In this document: in pieces, positions 9,059 to 15,322 of the stretch | How the letters are laid out: each line of letters opens with the position of its first letter | Numbering within the stretch: the stretch's first letter is position 1 | From: Zygnema cylindricum | Taxonomy: Eukaryota; Streptophyta; Zygnematophyceae; Zygnematales; Zygnemataceae | Reading direction: 5' to 3' | DNA length: 15,322 nucleotides | Assembly (NCBI GenBank): GCA_037447655.1 | Contig: JBBHKE010001971.1 | Coordinates: forward strand, 1-15,322 | Translations under genes and position numbers: made by a program | Notes under the pieces: model-generated | Seen by the model: the letters and a program-made list of their open reading frames with translations, nothing else | Databases searched by the model: none | What the model was told of the DNA's origin: nothing

Positions 9059-9223
9059 GGGTATAGAACGCGGAAAGCCCGAAAAGCGAAAGTCGCAGGG
9101 AGTGGTCGGATTGGTGGGACACGTGGCAGCCAATAGTTTGCGAGTGCTCTGCGCACGTGCGGGAAGAATGAATAGGAGAGAGAGGGCGGAGAGGAGGAGA
9201 GGGAGGCGTGGTACGGTCGCCAT
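9026..9223 (-). CDS. Candidate secreted small protein, or signal-peptide first exon
   Basis: The ATG at 9223-9221 sits in a good plant context (cacaATGGCG) after a CT-rich leader. The 65-residue frame starts MATVPRLPLLLSALSLLFIL and continues PARAQSTRKLLAA. That is a classical signal peptide: short basic n-region, hydrophobic core at residues 7-20, and a likely cleavage after A-R-A at residue 24, leading into the secretory pathway. The mature part has two Cys (residues 35 and 43) and is Pro/Thr-rich. Codons 58-65 come from the retroposon duplication and insert; without the insert the frame would end in RWVVFSSALC after about 68 residues. CTTCAG|GTGGGT at 9051/9050 is a good 5' splice donor, so it may instead be exon 1 of a larger gene. 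I do not recognise the family. The longer in-frame start at 9496 lies in the presumed promoter and is less likely. Confidence 0.45.
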   Translation of the reverse strand: MATVPRLPLLLSALSLLFILPARAQSTRKLLAATCPTNPTTPCDFRFSGFPRSIPSFRWVIYQVF

Positions 9224-9352
9224 TGTGAGGGAGAGTTGGAAAGAGAGGGAGAGATGCTGTTTCGTTGGACGAGGTTTGGACTTTGAAGCGGAGAAGTCGA
9301 ACGTTTTATGCGGCAGTTCGACGTTTTTAATTGGTTCGTTCGCACGTGCGAA
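9224..9352 (-). promoter_or_regulatory. Leader and core promoter of the candidate secreted-protein gene
   Basis: Upstream of the ATG the minus strand is CT-rich (CATCTCTCCCTCTCTTTCC region), as in many plant 5' leaders. About 100 bp upstream is CCAATTAAAAA (9334-9324), combining a CCAAT-like word with a weak TATA-like TTAAAAA. Just beyond lies a 14-bp perfect palindrome TTCGCACGTGCGAA (9339-9352) with a CACGTG G-box, a bZIP/bHLH target. The spacing from TATA-like box to ATG allows a leader of about 70 nt. Two further CACGTG cores fall inside the ORF (9120-9125 and 9154-9159). Confidence 0.35.
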
Positions 9353-10409
9353 AAGGCTTGTCGGCCGGATTGAGGGTCTCGACGCAGTTTCCGGGAAAGC
9401 GCACATTTGCAAAGACAAGGTGCGCCGTACGGCCTCCGGGGACTCGTCATCAGGCCGCCGGCCGACAACCTCCGAAGACCACCGGCCACGAGCCACGCCT
9501 AGGCGCTGCCGGAAAATACGACCTTACTGTACGGACATGCGACTTTTAAGGGCTCCGTGTTCAACCGGTCAGCTTGGAAGTCAAACATGTTTGTCAAAGA
9601 TGAATTGACGGCCGTCAGATTCTCCTTCAGAGAGAATCGGACCGCCAGCATCTGTGTACCGATGATTGCTTCTATCCAAAGATGACGTCATCAGCATAAC
9701 CGCGAAGATTCGCTGTTCTTTTGTCGATTAGGGTCACATAATCCTCTGTACCGGAATACGGGTACGTCCCCATGCATTAAAGTATCGACTTATTTTGTCG
9801 TTTTCCCCTAAAACGCAGTTCCGTACTATAAAGACTATAGCCGCTCAACAAAAAAGTACAGCAAACGTCAAGTCGATGCTTTGAATGCAATTCATGTTTG
9901 TCGTCATGTTAACGAATCTTGTCGTTTTCTTTATTCGACCCCCCGGTCAAGAGAATCCAGCCCGTCAAAAAACTTCATCGAAAATCACCTCGCGACTGGA
10001 TTTCAGGGAAAGTACCTCCCAAACAACGAATGAAAAATGGACCACGCACGCGCCACACGAGTGGTAAAATTTTAGGACGAGAGAGAGAGCTCGCTATTTT
10101 TCTTCCTGCCCGTCACGTGCATGTACGGAAAAAACGACCATCTACGGAAAAAATCTGCAGGGGTCTCGGACCTCCACTATCATTCATGGGTCTTTTGTCA
10201 GAATTATGCGCCGTCGTCAGCTCTCCCCTCTCCCTCTCACACTATCGCTTTTACATTTCAATTTTTAGAATGTGGCATGACGACACTGGCATTAAATGAA
10301 AGATATTTACAAAATAATTCTTTTGACTACCTTTATGTATATTCTTATTGCAAGTCGAGTGAGAAAAGGCAGAAAAACGAAATCGGATAGCGATGGCAAA
10401 AATTTCTGT
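9353..10409. other. No convincing gene; several palindromic motifs
   Basis: Open frames occur on the plus strand (for example 9919-10299) but overlap in several frames, have no domain and show no protein-like bias. The stretch holds TGACGGCCGTCA (9606-9617), GATGACGTCATC (9681-9692), a 7-bp hairpin GATTCTC/GAGAATC (9618-9638), a short GA run (about 10080-10090) and a pyrimidine-rich run ending TTTTTAG at 10269 that resembles a 3' splice site without any exon to support it. The left part may be distal promoter of the minus-strand gene. Confidence 0.4.
9681..9692. promoter_or_regulatory. TGACGTCA palindrome (bZIP-type site)
   Basis: GATGACGTCATC is a perfect 12-bp palindrome centred on TGACGTCA, the binding site of TGA/CREB-type bZIP factors. 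It lies about 460 bp upstream of the candidate secreted-protein ATG. Regulation of that gene is only inferred from position. Confidence 0.35.
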
Positions 10410-10870
10410 AATTTTGTGACGTCGACGTTGTCACAAGTGAGTATGGCGTCACAATGTCACAAAACCCTAAACATCTGTAATGTCACAAAATTACAAAAAA
10501 TCAGACGTCCACAACCGTCGCTGTTTTTGTTGGCGTCACCAATGGTCGGAAGTTTCGTAGTCGTCTTCAACCGTCACACATTGTACCTACGTCTACAACC
10601 ATCATGTTTCAAAGTTCCGATTTCATTTTTGCACATTGGGACGATTTTCAAAGTAGTATGGACCACTTCACTATAGTCCAAAATACTTTTTCAAAGTATC
10701 GCTTACATGGGGACGTACCCTAAGTGACGCCGACAGTTTTGCAAGTAAGCATTTTATCGACAATATCACAAAACACATACGTCTTCAAAGTTAGATGAAA
10801 CATGGTGTGACAATGCCGGATACTGAAAAGGTGTATACAAATGTCACGACTTTAAGTGACCGTGTCTATT
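10410..10870. repeat. Cluster of GTCAC/GTGAC words
   Basis: At least ten copies of GTCAC or GTGAC occur here, many as TGTCACAA. Examples lie near 10418, 10429, 10447, 10455, 10480, 10533, 10573, 10723, 10843 and 10856. About one would be expected by chance in this length. Dense short subterminal motifs are known in CACTA and hAT elements as transposase-binding sites. No gene is seen here. Confidence 0.5.
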
Positions 10871-10975
10871 TTTGGACATCGAAAGACGCGAGAAACTACA
10901 GTAAAGTGTGTAATGTAGTACAAACAGTTGCAACCCTAGTTTGGAGAATCGTCACTACACCGTGAATCGCTATTA

Positions 10976-11436
10976 GCGTGTTGAACGCTAATTGAGGTAC
11001 CCTATTTTTTTTGGGCAAATTCTCAAATAGAATTAAACATTCTAAATGTATTTACACGTTATTTGAGGTGGACCATTAAATAGGATTCATGACTCTGATA
11101 TAGTGCCGTTATAAATAGTGTGGTGTACGGAATGTCAAAGACATACTATTGTGTACTTTTTCAAGTAGAAAAGTACATAAAAAACATTCACGCTGTCCTG
11201 TAGTTGCGCTAACATGAAAATGAGTAAATATTTTACGGCATACGCGGATGTAAAAAAAACGCGACGGCGTTCGATTTGAACAATTTCGTACATGCACATA
11301 TTTTAGTGTGGATGTATTATGCCCCAAAAAATTTTACAAAGCAGTGTACAAATTAGAGTATACGAACAATTAGAATAAAAATTATTTCCACAAAAAACGA
11401 CATTCTCAAATAGCATAAATGTTGCTAATTGTTTTA
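10976..11436. other. Unpaired left interior of the foldback element
   Basis: This 461-bp stretch has no counterpart on the right side. It contains a perfect hairpin TGTACTTTT (11152-11160) / AAAAGTACA (11169-11177) and two copies of TTCTCAAATAG (about 11020 and 11403). It may be an insertion in the left arm, or its partner may have been lost. No gene is seen. Confidence 0.4.
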
Positions 11437-11805
11437 GGGAATTGCTAATCGCAGAGACGATTTTTGTTGCGCGCACGTAGTTGTCAGAATTGTACATTTA
11501 AATTACAATTTTTGTTTAAACTACGTACCTTTAAGTTCATATTTGACGGTCAATGCGTCAAACAACTTTGACTGGCGGAATATTGTAACAGCGGTTAAAA
11601 AAGTGTCGCGCTTGCGAACTTCGACCGGCATAAAAAAAAAACAATTAACACAGCCGGCGCAAATTTACTGTAACAAAACTGCGGCAGCCACATATAAATA
11701 AAATGCGCGCATGCGGCAGCCACATATAAATAAAATGGCTGCGCGCAGGTAGTTTATCACTTCACGTGAGCTTCACTATGAGATCACACACCGACATTTG
11801 ACTTA
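11437..11805 (+). repeat. Left arm of the foldback
   Basis: The arm begins GGGAATTGCTAATCGCA and ends with a 26-bp stretch (11780-11805) that is perfectly complementary to 11983-12008. It pairs along its length with the right arm with modest divergence. It contains an internal 32-bp tandem repeat (11680-11711 and 11712-11743) carrying GCGGCAGCCACATATAAA, giving TATA-like words in both copies. Confidence 0.8.
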
Positions 11806-11982
11806 TCGTATACGCATCGTATCTACGATATTTGATATTTAAGATTTTATACGCGGGTAATTTTTTTTATTTTGTGCGAACTTTATTTCGTTTCCTGGGA
11901 GTTTATACATGTTGTACGTCGTCCTTTAATTTGTGTCCAAAGTTCAGTGTAACGGTTTGCAAGTAGATTTCATTTTTGCGGC

Positions 11983-12574
11983 TAAGTCAAATGTCGGTGT
12001 GTGATCTCACAGTGGAGCTCACATGAAGTGATTAACTACATGCACGCAACCATTTTATTTATATGTGGTTGCCGCAGTTTTGTTACAGTAAACCTGCGCC
12101 AGTCGTGTTAATCGATTTTTTTTATGACGGTCAACGTTCGCAAGCGCGACACTTTTTTAACCGCCATTACAATATTCCGCCAGTCAAAGTTGTTAGACAG
12201 ATTGACCGTCGAATCTAAACTTAAAGGTACGTAGCTTGTACGAAAGTGTACTTTAAATGTACAATTTCTAACCACTACCTGTGCGCAACAAAAATCGTCT
12301 CTGCAATTAGCAATTCACCCATTTTATTTATATGTGGCTGCCGCAATTTTGTTACAGTAAACCTACGCTGATTGTGTTAATTGTTTTCGACGTTCGCAAG
12401 CGCTGCACTTTTTTAACCTCCGTTACAATATTCCGCCATTCAAAGTTGTTCGACGGATTGACCGTCAAATCTAAACTTAAAGGTACGTAGCTTGTACGAA
12501 ATTGTACTTTAAATGTACAATTTCTGACAACTACCTGCGCGCAACAAAAATCGTCTTTGCGATTAGCAATTCCC
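11983..12574 (-). repeat. Right arm of the foldback, with its outer part duplicated
   Basis: The inner end is the perfect partner of 11780-11805. From 12050 an approximately 269-bp unit (12050-12318) is followed by a diverged second copy (12319-12574). Both begin with ATTTTATTTATATGTGG and end with TTAGCAATTC. The second copy matches the outer end of the left arm better (GCGCGCA before GTAGTTGTCAG), so the first is the extra or gene-converted copy, or both were once mirrored on the left. Confidence 0.75.
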
Positions 12575-12670
12575 TTGTTTCATTACGTTAATAGCGATTC
12601 ACGGTGTAATAGCGATTCACGGAGTACTGCACAGCAAGGGTATCGTACAACCCTCCATACAAGTGTGGGA

Positions 12671-12715
12671 CCCGCGGCACCCCGCGGCACCCCTTCGGCA
12701 CCTCCGACACCTCGC
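12671..12715. repeat. GC-rich tandem repeat, ~10-bp period
   Basis: About four and a half copies of a CCGCGGCACC-like unit lie in tandem and decay towards the right (CCGCGGCACC, CCGCGGCACC, CTTCGGCACC, TCCGACACC, TCGCG). It is an island of high GC between AT-rich elements. No function can be assigned. Confidence 0.6.
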
Positions 12716-12739
12716 GCGATTGGGTATGCGAAAAAGGCT

Positions 12740-12829
12740 CGTATGCTTAGGGTCATTTATCTTTCCTTTGGGTTGTTTTTTTTAATATTAAAAAACACAA
12801 ACCCCGGTAAAATAAACCCTAAGCATACG
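12740..12829. repeat. 90-nt MITE-like hairpin
   Basis: CGTATGCTTAGGGT (12740-12753) pairs perfectly with ACCCTAAGCATACG (12816-12829). Pairing continues inward through ATTT/AAAT, GGGTTG/CAAACCC and T/A runs to a central AATATT (12784-12789), with only small bulges. No protein is encoded; the ORF that crosses it is accidental. The size and near-complete self-complementarity fit a very short MITE or an inverted duplication. Confidence 0.6.
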
Positions 12830-13768
12830 GTTGCGAGCAGATTACGGGTCACATAAACGCTTTCGAAACCTCGGAATGCGCAAAAAGTTGCAAGATTCAG
12901 TACAGTACTGAGCGGGTGCGGTTTTTAACTCTCTGTTTGAGGACAGCGTGCATAACAACGTTCAAAATTTTATGGTATTTACTCATTATTGTTCAAATCG
13001 CGCGATTTTTTCCTTTTTTTGCGACTGAAACGTATAATTCGTCACTTTTGAAAAATTCGCAAAAAATCGTGATGTACTTTTTGTCCGGTAAACTGAACGG
13101 GAATTTACGTAAACTTTACGGTATTTACAGTAACTTTACGGTTTAGTACAAAAAAGTACGGAATTTGACGAAAATATACGTTGCACTTCGTAGTTTTTTC
13201 TTTCCGGTAACCGAGCATAACTTTTAGGGGAAACGTACGAAATTGTACCAACAGTGTACGGACTATGACTAAAAGAGACGGGAAGCGTACGGAAAATGTT
13301 CAAACTGCGGGATATGTAAAATTTATTTTTGTTTACATGTACGGAATAGTACGGACGGAAATTCATTAATTATTTTTACTTTTTTTCCTAAAGGTTCAAT
13401 GCGTTTGTTACGTATAATTCGTCGTTCGCACTAAACGCTGTGAACAACTATATATTTACCATAGTTGTTCAAAACGTATTCTACGCGCGATTTGAACGCG
13501 CGTACAATAAGTAGAAAATAGAGAGGTCGATTTGAAAAAATCGTAAAAAACGTTATTGATTTTTTTCTGTACAAATCCGTACATGTTAAAAAAAAATTGA
13601 ACTGAACATGTACCGCAGTTTGTACGTTTTTCGTTAAATGAGCGGTAGAATGTATTAGGTAATAATAATTTTATCACTCCAATTTTTGGCATTTTAACGT
13701 CTACATCTACCGGTTACGGAGGTTGTTTCGGCGGATACAATAGACATACGTATGCCGAGGTTCGAATC

Positions 13769-14134
13769 ATGCGGATTGCTTCATTTTTGTCAGAAATAAA
13801 TTGTCTCTTTCTTAGACATGCAGCCACGGCCTTTAACGGCTTCAACGACAGTTTCACTAACTACTGCCGTGGCGTCGGTAATGGCGTCTTCCTTGAATTT
13901 TCGCTTTCAACTGTTGAAGTTTTTATGGCGACTTCTTTTCGAAAATTTGAAGAAGACGCCCATACACATTTTGAACATACGGCGCGCAAATTGTGTGATG
14001 CCGCAACGTCTCTTTTTGGAATTGTTCGTAGACATGACGATAAATTTCGGTACTTATCCGTGTACATGCTGTTCAGTTTACTGAACAGAAAGTACCGATA
14101 CGTGCATCAAATATTTTCGTCTACTTCCGTATAG
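13769..14134 (+). CDS. Unidentified 121-codon ORF inside the inverted-repeat element
   Basis: The frame starts MRIASFLSEINCLFLRHAAT and ends HQIFSSTSV before TAG. Its third codon positions favour C and T, and the sequence here is less AT-rich than the flanks, which is mildly coding-like. The translation has no domain I recognise: no DDE catalytic motif, zinc finger or membrane segment. An overlapping frame (13818-14084) and a minus-strand frame (14067-13861) are also open, so the openness may reflect base composition only. If real, it could be an exon fragment captured by the element, as in Pack-type TIR elements, or a worn transposase piece. The end of the frame overlaps a strong hairpin at 14048-14097. 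Confidence 0.25.
   Translation: MRIASFLSEINCLFLRHAATAFNGFNDSFTNYCRGVGNGVFLEFSLSTVEVFMATSFRKFEEDAHTHFEHTARKLCDAATSLFGIVRRHDDKFRYLSVYMLFSLLNRKYRYVHQIFSSTSV
14048..14097. repeat. Two-part hairpin
   Basis: CTGTTCAGT (14069-14077) pairs with ACTGAACAG (14080-14088) across a 2-base loop. Outside it CGGTACTT (14048-14055) pairs with AAGTACCG (14090-14097). The two stems are separated by 13 unpaired bases on the left and one on the right. It lies just inside the right end of the inverted-repeat element. Confidence 0.6.
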
Positions 14135-14302
14135 TTTCCGTGAAAATTCGTACAGTTACTGTAATCTGTCTATAGGTTTCCGTAAACTTCCAGTTTCAGT
14201 TTACAGTAGACGTTTTTTTGCAATTTTTTGAAAAGTCACGTACAATACGTAGAAACTGGAAAATGGAAAAAAACGCGCGTATTGAACAACTTGGGCATTT
14301 AC

Positions 14303-14893
14303 TATTTAGCTTTTTTGATTTAGTTCGAACTATTTTAGTTTAGTATGGGTTCTTTGTTCCAACATTACCAGAGGGAAACGGAACTAAGGGCATTGGCCGA
14401 CACCCATTTGCATCGTACTACACCGTGTACATGAGTGTTATATTTTTTCTTCGCTTAAAATTTACTTTTTCCGTGCACCCTTTTCCGATCTCCGATTTCC
14501 GATTATAGGCACGCCGGTGAGATTCTTTCCTCCAAGCGCAACCGTTGGATTTATAATCGGAAAAATGTAAGTGGCAAAAAAAGATAGCGATACTCGATGT
14601 ACACGTGCGAAAATAAAATTATATTTTTCCTGAAATTTTGAAGAGATAAAAATTTTCTGTGCGTCCAGTTGACAACTTTAACACGTATGAAAAGTTCTCG
14701 TTGATGCCGCCTTCATTAATTGAAATTTGTCCAAGAGCTGCCGAATCTACTTGTCAGCCTGACGTTTATCGTATCGCTGTATCTACCCACAATCCACCCC
14801 TCTACAAAGGCTCTTTCCATTGGCTCGCGGCACTTTAAACTTTGAACATTACAACAGCACTTTAATTCTTCTACGTGTACAAAAGTTTCGTTT
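14303..14893. other. No clear gene; 12-bp hairpin and AT-rich spacer
   Basis: No domain is visible. Perfect 12-bp inverted arms TTTCCGATTATA (14496-14507) and TATAATCGGAAA (14552-14563) flank a 44-bp GC-richer loop, which may be a small MITE. An open minus-strand frame covers 14967-14716 (84 codons, with ELKCCC and MERAFVEGW) but has no start context or family match, and one open frame of this length is expected by chance. Confidence 0.4.
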
Positions 14894-15221
14894 TCAGCCA
14901 CGTGCTGCACGCTGCTGAGCGAGTTGAAGGTACGACCACCAATCAAAAGGCTCAGATCGGTGCCTGATTACCGGAAGCGTAAAGCTGTTAGGGTTTAACC
15001 GCGCCCATGTGGTAACCGTAGAGCTCTAAAAGTAAAAGCTGGAAGTACCTTTCTTCCACCAGCCTGGCACTTTCTGGCACCGACCGAATCGAATTTCTAT
15101 ACGCCTGCGCTCTCTTCTCGACGCAGGGGCCGTTTCCGCTCCACCGCACTTGCTCCAGCTGGGGACAGCCACCACTACAGTACTCGTCACACACTGTCCC
15201 GTAGTGACATTTTGTCGCTGT
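14894..15221 (-). CDS. Possible 3' exons of an unidentified gene (weak)
   Basis: On the minus strand a Cys-rich frame opens after a TAG at 15224-15222, which could be part of a 3' splice site (TCTATAG). It contains KCHYGTVCDEYCSGGCPQLE, then basic and acidic helical sequence (SVPESARLVEER). AAAG|GTACTT at 15049/15048 is a strong 5' splice donor. An 85-nt intron would run to TAATCAG at 14964, with a CTAAC branch-point word 21-25 nt upstream of the acceptor. Splicing gives an in-frame second exon (14963-14894) reading HRSEPFDWWSYLQLAQQ and ending at a TGA; unspliced, the frame ends at 14990-14988 after LLLLELYGYH. The six Cys in the first 45 residues hint at a metal-binding or disulfide domain that I cannot name. 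Upstream exons would lie beyond the window edge. The alternative is random open frame. Confidence 0.3.
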
Positions 15222-15322
15222 CTATAGACGCCGATTTCTACAGCAAAGACCAACCGTCGGATTTTCTCATCGTTCTAAGGCTTCTTGAAAACATATGAAC
15301 GGCCGTGCGGAAAAGTTCTGTC

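Larger units (their letters stand above)
10953..12629. mobile_element. Large foldback/TIR DNA element (~1.68 kb)
   Basis: The outer ends are inverted: CACTACACCGTGAATCGC starts at 10953 and its counterpart ends at 12629, where the reverse complement reads CAGTACTCCGTGAATCGC (23 bp compared, two mismatches). Inside, 11437-11805 forms the left arm and 11983-12574 the right arm, with a 177-bp loop (11806-11982). The arms carry no protein-coding frame, so the element would be non-autonomous. The loop is AT-rich and also non-coding. The CACTA-like first bases suggest the CACTA superfamily, but no matching 3-bp target duplication was found at these limits; a Mutator-like or other foldback element is possible. 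At the right end an 18-bp unit is duplicated (12589-12606 and 12607-12624), so the exact terminus is uncertain. Confidence 0.7.
12974..14302. mobile_element. Inverted-repeat element or pair of elements with four related ends
   Basis: The left end 12974-13143 reads, in order, TTGTTCAAATCGCGCG, TTTTTTCC, a T-run, TTTTGAAAAATTCGCAAAAA, GTAAACTGAACGGGA and TTTACAGTAACTTTACGG. The reverse complement of 14138-14302 gives the same order: GTTGTTCAATACGCGCG, TTTTTTCC, TTTTCAAAAAATTGCAAAAA, GTAAACTGAAACTGGAA and TTACAGTAACTGTACG. I judge identity at roughly two thirds. In the middle, 13442-13451 and 13461-13470 form a perfect 10-bp inverted pair (GAACAACTAT/ATAGTTGTTC) that resembles a right end meeting a left end, and CTACGCGCG follows as at the left. 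The simplest view is two adjacent elements of one family, 12974-13451 and 13461-14302. The outermost termini and target duplications are not defined. A 14-bp direct repeat ACGTATAATTCGTC lies at 13030 and 13410. Confidence 0.5.

Noticed and set aside
8944-9489. 181-codon minus-strand ORF overlapping the secreted-peptide ORF
   Set aside because: It is Ser/Pro-rich in the leader and has a Tyr/Ile run that simply translates the TTA repeat; it fits a frame shadow.
9102-9608. 168-codon plus-strand ORF, Arg-rich
   Set aside because: It is antisense to the signal-peptide ORF and its CT-rich leader. The Arg/Glu-rich composition follows from the purine-rich complement, and no domain is visible.
9885-10676. 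Several overlapping plus-strand ORFs of 60-126 codons
   Set aside because: They overlap each other in different frames, have no recognisable domain and cross the GTCAC cluster; chance open frames are likely.
13759-13769. GGTTCGAATCA, a near-perfect RNA polymerase III B-box
   Set aside because: No A-box at tRNA spacing and no pairing T-stem were found, so neither a tRNA nor a SINE can be supported.
14987-14998. Telomere-type word TAAACCCTAAC (minus strand)
   Set aside because: It is a single copy rather than an array. Such telo-box words are common in plant DNA, and this one falls inside the candidate intron where it supplies CTAAC.

Overview
This window looks like plant nuclear DNA dominated by decayed transposable elements. 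There are no bacterial-style operons, no ribosomal RNA genes, no CRISPR array and no long intact gene. The plant assignment rests on a Ty1-copia gag start at the left edge, two more decayed copia gag/protease fragments, a tRNA-like SINE-type head, large terminal-inverted-repeat and foldback DNA elements, and one short ORF with a plant-like CT-rich leader and signal peptide. I cannot name the species.

Layout, left to right. Positions 1-190 (minus) hold the start of an open copia gag ORF, and 191 to about 870 is its probable leader and LTR. A tRNA-like segment lies at 871-935. Positions 1265-2482 (minus) carry a 405-residue reading frame broken only by six nonsense codons; it resembles a retrotransposon gag or ORF1 protein of a kind I do not recognise. 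Positions 2483-3984 are AT-rich with short tandem repeats and no gene. Positions 3985-7840 contain a degenerate tandem duplication, each unit carrying copia gag, zinc-knuckle-like and protease remnants on the plus strand.

Positions 7841-8967 show no gene. At 8968-9223 (minus) lies the best candidate for a host coding sequence: a short secreted protein, or the first exon of one. Its 3' end is interrupted by a 61-bp insertion with TTA-repeat tail and perfect 15-bp direct repeats, as left by a truncated LINE or SINE. Palindromic ACGT-core sites lie upstream of it.

Positions 10410-10870 are packed with GTCAC/GTGAC words. Next comes a 1.68-kb foldback element (10953-12629) with arms of about 340-370 bp, a 177-bp loop and a partly duplicated right arm. 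A GC-rich tandem repeat, a 90-nt MITE-like hairpin and a second inverted-repeat system (12974-14302) follow. The latter has an extra head-to-head pair of ends in its middle and a 121-codon ORF that might be captured or transposon-derived. The right edge (14894-15221, minus) has weakly supported coding potential with a plausible 85-nt intron.

The genes do not form a pathway; the window records successive transposon insertion, duplication and mutational decay. The two features most worth following up are the foldback/inverted-repeat cluster at 10953-14302 and the secreted-peptide ORF at about 9.0-9.2 kb. All homology statements are from reading motifs, not database searches.
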